Shown here in pieces: positions 22,220-33,857 of a stretch of DNA of 64,000 nucleotides. Location of the stretch: the NCBI GenBank assembly GCA_013368315.1, contig JAACJM010000041.1:1-64000 (forward strand). Reading direction: 5' to 3'. The stretch is from Tetrapyrgos nigripes. Lineage: Eukaryota; Basidiomycota; Agaricomycetes; Agaricales; Campanellaceae. Both the position numbers and the translations under genes were made by a program. The notes beneath the pieces were generated by a model. It was not told the DNA's origin and did not search any database. It saw only the letters and a program-made list of their open reading frames with translations. How positions within the stretch are numbered: the first letter of the stretch is position 1; each line of letters opens with the position of its first letter.

Positions 22220-24553
22220 ATGTACAATTTAGACGCGTACGCGTCCTTTAAACAACCACTCTGCTTCCTCCATTTACGCTCTTTTCGCCCGTCCTGTGGC
22301 TCTATTTGTATGCCTAACTCCACCTCTCTAACATGGAAGAGTACTGTGGGTCTGGAAGCCATTCAAACCATCGTCAAATGCTGTACCACTTGGATGGAAG
22401 GATTATACCCCTGGCAGCTCCCTCTTATTGCCGGAACGCTTGATGGCGACGACTATCTATGTATTACAGCAACCAGCGACGGGAAATTGGCCCTCTTTGC
22501 CATACTGATAATTATACTCCTCGAATACAACCGCAACCCCGAACTTTATCCTCAAGGTTTACGGACGCGCGCAAATCCACTTTCTGTTGTTATCACTCCA
22601 ACAAAAGGACTAGCTAGCTCATTTGTGAGTGAATAGGACGAATGATCTCATGCTATTGAATAAATTTGGTATACATACATCTAGGTACACCAACTTAAAC
22701 GAGATTTCGGTCTCTCTGTACTCTCTTACGCGTCCGAAACTATAGGAGCCGCGCAACGCGAAGGAAAAAACTTGGTATCAATGATCAAGGAATGTAAAGA
22801 ATGGCAAGTCATCTGTGTGGATCCGGAACATCTGACTGGACGAGACTGGTGCAATATTACAGATTCCAATACCTTTGCGAAGAACCTTGTGAGTGGGACA
22901 GTTGACGAGACACACCTTATTCTGGAAGGGGGTCGAGATTTCTGAACGGCATACCGTCTCATCGGTAAATTTATGCGTGGACAATTCCCTTCCCATGCGT
23001 CTATCTTCGGACTAACAGCAACCCTGTTACCTGGTCCTTCTACCACCGATGTCTGCCGCTCCCTTGGACTGTATCGTGACCAATTCACTCTCGTTCGACG
23101 TTCAAATGAACGAAAAAACATGCAACTCGCAATTCTCCCAGCTACCAAGGCATTGTCTGGATCCTCATTACCTGATCTTCTTCCATTTCTCAATCAAAAT
23201 CGGAAGACAGTTATTAGCTGCCAATCACTTGATGTCCTCTATCGAGTCCTAGTCTATCTCCTGCGATGCTTGGAGCATTCACCCCATGGATTTTCAATTG
23301 TACGGCCATACCATGCTCTCCTTCCTGCTGAATTTAATCAAGAAACCATTGCTGTGATGGAAAACGATCCCCGGTTCATGATCATCGTTTCGACAGTTGC
23401 TCTTTCACTTGGAATCAACATGAAAACCATTGTCGATAACATTGGTATTGATATACCTAAAACACCTGAAGGGTGGGTTCAAGAAAAGGGCCGAGCTGGT
23501 CGAAATCAGTCCTTGCTAGTGCGAGGAATCTCTTTCATTTCGAAAAATACAATTGCTGCAGCAAGAAAAGGTATGAGTATGCTTCTCATGATGATTTATT
23601 GTGCTGTACTTACATTTTTTCTAGTTGTTGCAAATCCTTCAACGCAACCAGACATTCACACACCTTCGAGACTTGGTCCTGGTTGCCGTAACAATGCAGG
23701 TGGAATGGATATTCATTGAGCACAGTTGATTGTCGACTCGTGCACTGAATCAGCATGCCTCACTGCTCGGTAGAATATTGTCTTCCAAAATCCACCTCTC
23801 GATATCTCCCAGCTTGACTGCATCATGGCCCAATGCGAAGTGTATTGCTTTAATTGTGCAAAACAAGCTGGTGTTACATACACATTCCCTCCATCTCCAC
23901 AGCCTGCAGGTTCACCGTCTCTCCCTCTATTCATAAACCCCGAGGAAGCTTCTAAGCAGAAGAAGCTCTCAAAAGCAAATGCTGCTCGCCTTCATGAAGA
24001 ACTGGTTATTTTTGCGAAACATGTGTGCGTTATGGAAAGAGACAAGTCATGCTTTTGGTATCTTCCTGACGATGCTCATTTTCCAGCTGAACTTATTCAA
24101 GAGATCATCGATAATTTCCTTATCATATGCTCCGCCAGTGGCAGTCTCCAGCCATATATCGAATCTTGGCTTCACGCAGCAACATATTCATCAGAATTAA
24201 TCGATATCATTCTCAAGTTTTATATCACAATCGGATCCGAAAAGAAGAAGCGTTCAAAGCGAAGAACTCGAGAGGATCGGGTAGAAATTTTTGATTCATC
24301 AGATGTTGATGCAGAGATTGGGAATGAGGATGTGGATATGACTGTTGATGAAGACGAACTTGCAACAGTTCCAGAAGAGACTTTGATTGCAAATCAACCA
24401 AAGTTGGTATTGACGAATCAGGGAACCCTTCCAGAGATAAGTTTCAATGAAGATGAACTCACGATTGTGTCCCCAGAGACGCTAACAGCCAACCAACCAA
24501 CATTGTCTACCAGTCGAAAGCGCCATGCACCTGCACCAGCAACTCAGTCTTGA
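22220..24553 (+). pseudogene. RecQ-like DEAH helicase, decayed
   Basis: Two introns are clear (22625-22684, 23571-23624). Motif order fits RecQ-family superfamily 2 helicases as found in agaricomycetes. There is a Q-like WQLPLIAGTLDGDD, then Walker A as CITATSDGKLALF (the Ser/Thr after the Lys is Leu). TPTKGLA follows, then CVDPEHL, the DEAH-type box as VDETHLI, FGLTATLLPG (motif III), and RKTVISCQSLDVL and QEKGRAGRNQS (motifs IV-VI). An in-frame TGA at 22943-22945 sits where an Arg is expected, and a frameshift near 23760 precedes ISQLDC and a C-terminal Cys motif (CEVYCFNCAKQ). The C-terminus is acidic. It would unwind DNA if intact; here it is probably dead. Confidence 0.85.
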
Positions 24554-24697
24554 TCAAAGCGGCAATGCAAGAAGCCACAGTCATGCAAAGAAGTAATGTC
24601 AACATACTCAAGGCCTTACAATGTTAGGGAACGAAAATCGAGGGATTGATGTACTATAATGAGGGTACTTATACTATAGAAGTATTTTTAATGTATT

Positions 24698-27600
24698 CTA
24701 CTCTGCCTCTATAACCTCCTTCTCCGGCTCCAATGTATCATTGTTGTCCACATCAGACTCTCCTTCTGAGTCAGATTTGAATAACTCTTCATCATCACAG
24801 CTCAATAATAATACACCATCCTCATCAATTACAAACACCGCACTATCTGAACCTGGGCGCGACTTGCCACCATCTTGATCTTTGTCCAAATCCAGTGATT
24901 CTTGGAGAGAATTATAGGATGACCGAGAATGAGATGAAGAATCATCATTATCACTGGATTCCGAACCATATTCAGATGATTCCCTTGCTCCTACATCAAG
25001 GTTTGCATGTGTAATGGATGGCGTTGGCTGTACTGGGAGTGTAGTAGTTGGATCGGAGATAAATGAAGTGTGAGCAGTTGAATCAGTGGAAGGATGGGCA
25101 GTGGAAAGCATTGCTAGTAGCTTTGCACGTTCACTTGATTTTTCTAAATAGTCCTTGAGTTTCCCGCTACCAAGGGCATCACGTCCAGCTGCAAACGAGT
25201 TTTTGGCAGCATGTCCTAGTGTTCGACCGCTTCTAAAGAGATGGAGTTCCTCCTCTTTATATAATGATAGGATATTTCGGTACTCAGCAGCGAGATGAGG
25301 TGATGTATGGGTCAGAGACCTTTGAGCAAGATCGAATGCAGAGCAAATAGCTTCTTTCAGCCAAAGGAAATGGTGAACATTGGGTGAAATAACTCTGCAA
25401 TAGAGCAGATCATTGAAATTGCCGCCATGTTTGCTGATCATGTCCTCAACCCATTTGTTGTAATGTTCCTGCATCAAATCCGCCTCGATCCAATGACCAA
25501 GTTCACCTTTGAGATTGACAAGCCAATTGTTGAATATTGCGTCTTTGAGGCCTTCAGATGCTTCATAACGCATCAAACAGTATACGTCCAGTAGATACGA
25601 GACGTAGTTGAGATGTGATCCACCGGCAAAATGAATTATCCAGATCTGTATGTCAATTAGCATTTACTAATATGCAGGAAATTCAACACATACTTTCATG
25701 ACCTCAAACGCTTGCCCAATGTCACCCTCTGGTATTGCAAATGCCACCTTGAGCCAAAGGACAAACTCGGCTTTGAACAAAATGGAATTTGCAAGTACTC
25801 GATCACCGTCAAAATGATCTGCTTCTGTGTGAGTTTTTGGTGCATCCACCTGAGGAGGTACCTCAACATCAGGTGTATTGGCATGATCATCCCCAGTCAA
25901 TTCATGCTCATTGTTGGTTATCCCTGTCCAGTCGCTTCCCATAGAAACTTTCTCATTATCGGGTGCAACATTGTACTGAGATTGGTCAATCGCTTGAGCA
26001 TAAGCATGCTGAGTGAAATACTTGTTGTGTATCGTTTCAGCAATCGAAAGAAGTTCCTTGAGCGTGGGAAGTGAAGACGAAGATTTGAGAGATTCAAAAT
26101 GATTTGACAGGTTGGGAATGTTGAGTTGAAGCCTTGAAAGTTGCTATAGTAAGTACAAAATTAATCATGTAAAGATTGAAGAACATACCGCCAGCAATCA
26201 AGAACTTGTGCTTCAAAGATTGTGGTCATACTCCGCACAGTTGGATAGAAATCGCAACTCTTCGGGTTACTTGGAATCTTGAACCCAGCACAGTTATACG
26301 CACGAGATAACATTGAAGGATCCAAAGAAGTCGCTGGTCCCTGGTGGTTTTCGGCAATGTGATTGAGTTGGGTTGCCTGAGTATGCCACCACTCAGGAGT
26401 CGACAAACGATGGCGACCAGAATCGTAATTGCTAGGAGCAATGAAGCAATGCTTCTGTCCTCACAATACAGATGCATGAGATCCACCATCTCCCCTAACC
26501 CAGGTCAAAAAGACATCTGCAGCTGCTGATCCCAAACCCATTTGCGTATCAAAATCCTGCAAAGCATCAATCATGCCTTTCATCTCAATCTCCCGAGCAT
26601 CATTGGTACCCAGCGGCTGGACTTCAGTTTTTTGGAGTGGAATTCATCGCTTTTTCAGTTCATTGCGGAACCTGGAGCAGATTTCCTTCCGCAAGTCCAA
26701 GGAGCGAAGTGAGTGAATGAATTCTATCAAGATCCTGGCAATGTGGGCAATGGAAATAGATTTGATATGTTCCCAATCTATATCATTGATTAGAGAGCTG
26801 ATCATCAATGATTTCTGTTCATTCTTGATGAGGCGTTCAATGTATGGTTGAACGTCCCAGGCTCCTTGAGAACAGTTGTAGAGCTTTACCGCAGTTGCAA
26901 ATGTCCCACAAATCAAAATGTTATCCCTTCCTATTCCATACTCATATGCCCTCCCATACTCCTGAACATTATCTGGAACCATGCACCATCCCGGCCCTGT
27001 CCCCTCTTCAACACCTTTTTTCACACTCTTCTGCAACTCCGCAAGGCTCGATTCTGTCATCGAATTCAATGCTTTCCGAGTCGTTGTTGTACTGACACTG
27101 TGACCCATGCGACATAAGATCTGGGTCTCATTGACATGGCTCTTTGTGGCAAAGTGGTAGATACCCATCGGAAGTGCGTAAGTACCGGTAGTGTATTGAT
27201 TCATACATGTAATGAAGGAGCTGATAGTCGTGACCAGGGACTAGAAGAAATTATTCTATAAGCAATCATAGAGATAGATAAGTAAGTACTTACATGCTCA
27301 TACAGTTGTCTAACAGAACTCCTTGGTAAACGAGTATACTTGTCTTTGCGAGCACTCATTGATTCGATGAGAAAGTAACAGACTCCAGCTTTGGTAGAGT
27401 ACTGTGTCTGTAATGCCTTGATGTCAAATGAATAGACATCTTCCCAAGAAACGACGTGAGTATTCGGATTTCGCCCGTTCATACTAGCCCGAAGTTGAAT
27501 TAAATCATTTGGGTTTTCCGGATCTGGCTTTGAGAGCGCTTGAATCTCTCTGTGGCATTGATCCGAGACTTTATGACATGCCCAGGTAAAGAGGCAAGGG

Positions 27601-28205
27601 GCGGCGTAGCGAAAATGAGTTGGAAGCTGGGTAGGAGTGGGATTTTTCGCAAGCTCTGGTTCATATATACGAGTAGTGCCAGAGTGTGGGTTGCTACTGG
27701 GATGGTTGTAGATCATATCAAAGAAAGTACTGGGCTTCAGGAAAGTGTATCCGCTCAGAAAGCGAGAGACAGCTCGGATGTGAGTGGTACCGCGAGGATC
27801 ATGGCCGTTGCGTTTTTGATGGTGATAGAGAAGGATCTGAAAAAATTCCCCGAGAGAATCAAACTCCCAGGTCTGAAGCAAAGTATTCATGTAGTCAAAA
27901 AGACGATCTTGCTTTGCCTGTGCGGCCGAGACCTTTGGGCTTTCTGTATCAGAGGGGATGGGATCAAAAGATTGAACGGGATTAGAAGGGGCTGGGACTG
28001 AATCGGGCTTATCGGAGCGCGATGCCTCAGGCTGTTCAGAACCAAAGGAGATATCAGTGGCAGATGGTATCGAAATTGGAGGGTTTTCTGTCAGGAATGA
28101 GGTGGGTAGGTGCTTAAGCAAGTGAGATGGAATACTGGTTGGGACTGTAGGTATGGATTTCGGAGCCTTTCCGGGCTTTTTTCGGGTAAGAGGAGGGTTT
28201 GACAT
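24698..28205 (-). pseudogene. DUF6589-like protein, decayed
   Basis: Starts at 28205 with a Pro/Ser-rich N-terminus. Introns are visible at 27241-27293, 26143-26188 and 25647-25693. Conserved-looking blocks are VLDCWR, the stretch LKDAIFNNWLVNLKGELGHW, then LMQEHYNKWVEDM, THTSPHLAAEYR and ELHLFRSGRTLGHAAKNSF. I recognise these as the C-terminal half of DUF6589 proteins of mushroom fungi (from memory, not searched). An in-frame TGA lies near 26644, and a frame change lies between SHASVL and STPEWWHTQ near 26410-26470. The C-terminal 90 residues are Ser/Asp/Glu-rich. The biochemical role of the family is not known to me. It converges on the helicase gene. Confidence 0.75.
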
Positions 28206-28342
28206 TACTAAAAGAGGCTATGGGCAGTAAACCGAGTAAATACGGTATGATACGAAGCGTAGGTAGACGTATGAGTAGAAGAAAGTGAAAATTTTCCTAT
28301 TCACACTCTGCTAATGTTACGTAATCTCGTCACACAACCCAC

Positions 28343-30087
28343 AGTGGTCGCGCTTACTCTCAGACTAGGAATACTCCCCAGTCCTCCCTTTGCACTACTT
28401 GTTCCTCGATCCCATCGAAAAATCCATCCAACAAGTCATTCCACCCTGAAACCGGCAAAATAACTCCAAATGTAACGTTGTAAAAAGCAACCAAAATGTC
28501 CAAACATATCTTGGCCATGGATATCAATGATTGGCATTCTGGCCCTCAACATCGAGAATCAGCAGAAGTGACAGCGTGCGGCTGCCAGTCCCCGTCATTC
28601 CTCACTCAAACTCATGCGTGACCCTCCCAGAACCCTTTTCCTTATCATACTCATCCACCAAAAAAGAAAAAGAAAAAGGAAAGACCAAGATGAGACAAGA
28701 TCAAGGTAGTGACGAGATGGCTAGAAAAGAAACAATGGGAATTGATACTCACAAACATGCTAGGTAATACCCCACCAAAAACAACTCCATAGAAAGCGAG
28801 GAGATTGTATCGGTCAGCAATCAGGACCGGTGCCAGATTGAAGGTTAGCAACAAGACTGAGATTCCACACTGCACCTTTAGCTGGCAAGGGGGTCTGAAA
28901 AAAGAAATTAATGACCGGGGGTCAGAAAAAAATTTTCGGCCTCAGGCCACCAACCTACCTACCTAGTATTATGTAATATATACCTAATATAGTAATATGC
29001 TGTGCAGTTCTCGAGCTTTGCCTCCATTTTTACTTCAGTCCACAGCAGAGTTCGTACTGTTTCTTCGTGTTCTGAGAGATTATAGCAATGTACCATTTTC
29101 CTTGGAGTGCACATTGGTTTTGCACCTGCCTAAGAGTATATTCGACCAATATCTGGTCATTGCCAGTGGATATAAGTACACTACATTTACCATGTAACTA
29201 CCACAGCGCAGCCTGCAAACTTGGCTAGAATAATAAGTAGGTACAACACACTTTTTTTGTATCAAGACTCTCGTGAAAGCTATCTGAGAGTGTCCGAAGA
29301 GTGGGTCCAAGGGCTGGTCAGAAAAAAATTTTCAGCCTTCAGCCATGGACCTACCTACCTACCCCCGGTGCGGGATTTCCCGGTCCGGGCACCCTTGTTA
29401 GCTGGTTCCTCCAAATTAAGAGCAGCAAGTGTTTGTTGGCTCTAGCAACAGTTTCCAAACTCCTCAAGCTAGTGGTAGAACAGATGAAGGGTACAACTAG
29501 ATGCAATGGGGCGAGTTCACTGTCTTGACCAAAGATACTTTGGGGACCGAGAGAAGCAATGAGAATGGGAGAGGGGTACTGGACACTGAAGAGAGTAGTA
29601 GAGAGGGAACGGGTGTTGGTGGGATCAAGCATGTGTGGAACAATGCGCAAGGAGTGGAGGACTGTAAGGCTGGCATGGTGAGCTGAGGAGTTACCATTGG
29701 AACGATGAGTGTAGTCGAAAGCACCTGTTAAGATAACTGAGTTAGTAAAATGTCAGCACAGTGTAGAAATATGTAGAAAAAGGCACACACCAGGCCACTG
29801 TTTCAGTCTTTCTCTGGCCTTTTCTCCTAAGTATCTCTTCCAAAGCAATGGTTTCTAGCGATTGAGGTCCTTTTTGACCAATATATGCAAAATATATGTG
29901 CTTTTCCTGTTTGCTTCTAGGAGGCATTTGAGGTGAGGGGAAACATGATGAGCAAGACGAGTCAACACACTGGCATGACGTTGTGGTTATCGATGTCAAT
30001 GGTCCTTGGACCCAGTCCAGACCGAGTCTGGACATTCAGTTGTCGGGATGGCCAGAGACCGGCTTAGGGGTGGGAGATTGAACCCGC
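28343..30087. other. Mostly no gene; short repeats
   Basis: Contains a pair of related segments with GGTCAGAAAAAAATTTTC (28920-28960 and 29317-29360), a possible orphan exon at 28651-28875, and a DESTHWHD-encoding stretch near 29955-30080 in the plus direction. Nothing else recognisable. Confidence 0.45.
28651..28875 (-). other. Possible orphan exon of a membrane protein
   Basis: A minus-strand frame between an AG acceptor (about 28860) and a GTGAGTATC donor (about 28755) encodes hydrophobic LLLTFNLAPVLIADRYNLLA followed by FYGVVFGGVLP, reminiscent of a transporter helix pair. No partner exons were found, so it may be a gene fragment or chance. Confidence 0.2.
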
Positions 30088-31404
30088 AGAAAATTTTTCG
30101 AGGTCGACCTAAGTTAACTCGGGCACCTGGTTTTTCAAGCTAACAGTCAAGCTACTCAAGCCTCAGTGAGCTTGAGTTAGCTTGAGTGTTAGCTTAAGTT
30201 AGCTTGAGTTAGCTTGAGTTAGCTTGAGTGTTAGCTTGAGTGAGCTTGAGTGTGAGCTTGACTTCCATTTTGGGTATGGCTGTGCTTATCATACAACTTC
30301 ACTACACTTCATTTCATAACAAGATTTGAACAAGATACTTGACTTTCATTGTGGCTGTGGTTATCCCAGCCTGTCCAACTTCACAAGATACTTACATTTA
30401 ACTTCCATTTTGGGTGCAGCTGTGCTTATCCCAGCCTACCCAACTTTACACTTCATTTCATAACATTGAATGGCTCATTTGACTTCCATCTTATCCTAGT
30501 CTGCCCAACTCTTCACTACAATTCATTTCATAACAAGATACTTACCTTAAATGGCTTGCACTTGCATTTTGTGTGTGGCTGTGCTTATCCCAGCCTTCAT
30601 TTTATAAAAAGATACTTGCATTAAATGGCATAAACAACACTTATCCTCTATTGAGTCCTTGAGTGAGCTTGAGTTGGCTTGAGTGTTAGCTTGAGTTAGC
30701 TTGAATGTGAGCTTGAGTTAGCTTGAGTGAGCTTGAGTGTTAGCTTGAGTTAGCTTGAGTGTTAGCTTGAGTGAGCTTGAGTGAGCTTGAGTGTTAGCTT
30801 GAGTTAGCTCGAGTGTGAGTGGGCTTGAGTGTAGCTTTGCATTAACTTGAAGGAGTAGATATTGGGGACTCCCAGTGTAGGAGAAATAAGTAAGTCCCAG
30901 GAGGTCCCAAAAGGTGGCTAGGTGTCTGGGTGCTACCCACCCTTGAGCCAGAAGTGTCTAAACTGTGTGAGTGACACTACTCACACAAGGATCCAAACTT
31001 CAGGTGGATCAACCTACATGCCTACATGGCAACTAGACTAAAGAGAACAATGAGATAAAGACAGTTATGTGTTGCCAATGGCAACTGGCATGATGAATAA
31101 AAAAATATGATGAAATGGCAAGGCTTGGCATGGTGCCAAATGGTGACAGTGAGTCTTGGTCTTGACACTGGGGAGTCCCAGGGAACATTTTGATAGAGTG
31201 TGTATAGGCCCCTGGTTACTAAGGCCTCCTAGGCAGGTTGATTAATGGGACCCATCCACTTTAACTAGGTACCTAGATATGGGTGCCTGAAGTGATAGCT
31301 TGACTGTGAGCTTGACTGTGAGCTTGACTGTTAGCTTGACTGTTAGCTTGAGTGTTAGCTTGAAAAACTGGTGGCCCAGTTAACTCAGCCTAAAGGCCTC
31401 GTAA
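30088..31404. mobile_element. TIR-like element filled with AGCTTGAG minisatellites
   Basis: The two ends face each other: the left TAAGTTAACTCGGG...TTTTTCAAGCTAACA and the right TGTTAGCTTGAAAAACTGG...AGTTAACTCAGCC, then GGCCTCGTAA. Inside are three arrays of 8-16-bp units built on TTAGCTTGAG (30165-30262, 30655-30835, 31290-31365) and about four imperfect repeats of about 125 bp at 30270-30600. No ORF. Related ends occur at 32798, 41312, 41877 and 50264. Confidence 0.5.
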
Positions 31405-33857
31405 TAACTTAGTGGTGAACTGCGACCTAGAACTGAAATCAGTTCTCATCCTTTTAGCTGGACAATTTGGTGCTGAAGCAGAATTTTCATTAATGCTTTC
31501 AAGCTTCAACCGTCAGCCGGAGCGAAATTGGCATAAAAATAGAACTGTCACTACCGAGAATACCTACATGGTCAATGTACGATCATCACACTACGATGGA
31601 GTTTCATCAAGCGTACTATTGATAGGGGATAGGAAGTGCACCGCTCTAGATAGGTACACACATAGCCAGAGGAACGTGGACGTTTGATCGCTACCATTTA
31701 TAACTAGTGATGTGCGGGCTCGGGCTCGGCTTGAAGTCCTGGGCCTAGGCCTGGTATTGTAGTGCCTTGGCTTCGTCAAATTGAGGCCCAACCCCAAAGA
31801 AGGCTTACCCGTATACGGGACAGTTGAGAGTCCTAGTTTACCGACGACCATACCCGTCTTGCCACAGTAATTTCAAAGATTTAAGTACGCCCAAAGGCTC
31901 TCGAGTAAAACCATCTGAATCTTTTTTTTTTTCGTAACTGGAATGCCATGGCTGGACACCAAAATTCACAAATAAATATCCTGAGCTCTTACTGAGGATA
32001 GCTGGACCGACCGAGAGACCTATGAACTTTGAAAAAAAGGCAGGTTGAGTGTAGTATCAGGCGTTTTGTGTCGATAGTAGAACGAGAAATCGAGAGGAAT
32101 CATAAAGTACTCAGTACTCGTCACAGCTTATTTTAGAAGCGACAAGGCGACAGTTCCATCAATCCCTCTGACCAAGCAGGCTGCAAGGCAAAAGTTAATG
32201 TCAAATTAAGCCAGGACAGACTAAAAACGGTCGATATCGTTGACGGATGGGTCGTTCAAAGTTCTAAATCTGGTGCAAATATTCATCTTAGTCTCCTTTC
32301 AGATTTCGATCCGATTAGACGTGTACGTAGAACACATACACCATAGTCTCAGTACCAGACTGACTACGCGGAATTTCGTCCCAAAAAGGAACTCATTGCG
32401 TAGCAGTCTGGTACCGAGACTACATACACCAATAGTGAGAAAACTCGGAAATCAAGATCACCAATAGCCACTTGTCTGGCGCAAGCCTGTAGTTACCGCA
32501 AGGAGTCATTATTGTACCTGTCTCAAACCTGTCAATTTGTAGTACTTACCCCTTGATGGGATGCTCAACCTCGCAGATAACAGCTCAACTGTGGCCTAAA
32601 GACCAAAATCATAATTCTGATTTAGGATGTGCTATTCCAAAGTCTTATTCAAGAACATCTGAACGAGTGTGCAAGCGATGGAAAGCAATTCACTGCTGCA
32701 CACCGTTGGGCGGGCCAGGCTGTATTATTTTGAAATTTTCAGAGATCTAAAATGATAACCAGGCTCTCTGACTTAGGATCTGCTTTGAGGTGAGCAGTTA
32801 CGAGGTCCTTTTAGGCCGAGTTAACTTATGTCGACCCCGCAATTGGGTAGCAAACTTTTTGGGTTCTAAGTTTCACACGCCACCTCAGCGCTCCGAAATG
32901 ATTGGCATTTCAACTGACATGTCATCGCGTCATCCCTGTGGACCTTCGTCATGACACAGGCCCCACCAACCAGCATGACAAACTTCAGACGCATTACCTT
33001 CCCTCAGCAGCCGTCACAAGTCATCGAGAGGCGCTCTCTGCACATCACTGTTGCGACCTCGAAACCTTCCAAGGTCATTTTAAAAGCGTGGATAGAGCTC
33101 TGTGGGGAAATTAGAATGCTTTGGCTGCACAACAGGTGCGTATCTTTGTCGAGTCTTGAGCCTTCTCTGTGTGTGATGTGTCAGCCCTTTCGCTCGCAAT
33201 ACCTCCAAGTCTCTCTCCTTCCTTCAACGATGCCGCCACCACACGTCAAACGTCATCAAGAACTGCTCACCTCGCTGTCGCTCATGTTACTTTATGGTGG
33301 TATCATTTCCTTTCCATCGTGTTACATATGTCCATGGTCCAGCAGTATCTTTGGCTTCTCTTTGATCATGTCTTGTCCCTCCTCGTGTACGTCTGCATAG
33401 CACTTGCTATTTGGCACGCATTATAGACCACAAGAGTTGCTTTGCAATAAGAGAATGAGAGGCTGAGAGCCGTTGAGCCCAGTTAAGGATGGAACAAGAA
33501 TTTTTAAGTTGCGTGTTTGATGTTATGCAATGGAGGTTTGATATGGCTTAACTTTCGGAACTGTGAGGGCACACATTATGACCACTGATGTATCATGTCA
33601 GAGTTTTAGCGTCTGTGGTCCTGGTGTTCTTCCACATAATTGCAATCAAGGCTGTCCGCTGTACATTCAATAAAGGGTTATTTGGGTGAAGCCTCGGGTT
33701 GAATGATGAACTGAGGTCAGTTAGGATAACTATTTAAAGCTGAGAAATCAGTGTTATCACTATTTGATCGCCACAGAAGATGGATACAAAGTTAGCATAC
33801 TGGGGACAATATAAGGACTTGAATCAGTGGCCTTCTCGTTCCATCCAAATCTCCTCA
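31405..33857 (+). repeat. Module copy II, region upstream of M copy B
   Basis: Aligns with 48885-51404. Starts with Q-end sequence (31410-31700; CAGTTCTCATCCTTTTAG, TACTATTGATAGGGGATAGG) and carries the 79-bp MITE and a 700-bp insertion not present in copy I. Frame 32951-33400 in the inserted block is shifted in copy III, so it is unlikely to be a gene. Confidence 0.7.
32344..32422. mobile_element. 79-bp MITE (module II)
   Basis: Near-palindromic: TAGTCTCAGTACCAGACTG at one end and its imperfect complement at the other, flanked by the 9-bp duplication CATACACCA (32335-32343 and 32423-32431). An identical insertion lies at 49821-49899, and the empty site is at 2808-2816. A 9-bp duplication is typical of Mutator-type (MULE) insertions. 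Confidence 0.92.

Larger units (their letters stand above)
22171..28342. mobile_element. Candidate two-gene mobile cassette (RecQ-like + DUF6589-like)
   Basis: A 6.2-kb unit bounded by a perfect 13-bp inverted repeat: GTGGGTTGTGTGA at 22171-22183 and its complement at 28330-28342. With a one-base gap the similarity extends inward to TTACATAA / TTACGTAA. It holds two convergent genes only 144 bp apart at their 3' ends. No target-site duplication was identified. That the cassette is mobile is inference; the inverted ends and gene pairing are visible. Confidence 0.5.

Noticed and set aside
32951..33400. 149-aa frame in the block inserted upstream of M copy B
   Set aside because: The equivalent in module III has an extra base near its start and further changes that break the frame, and no domain is visible.
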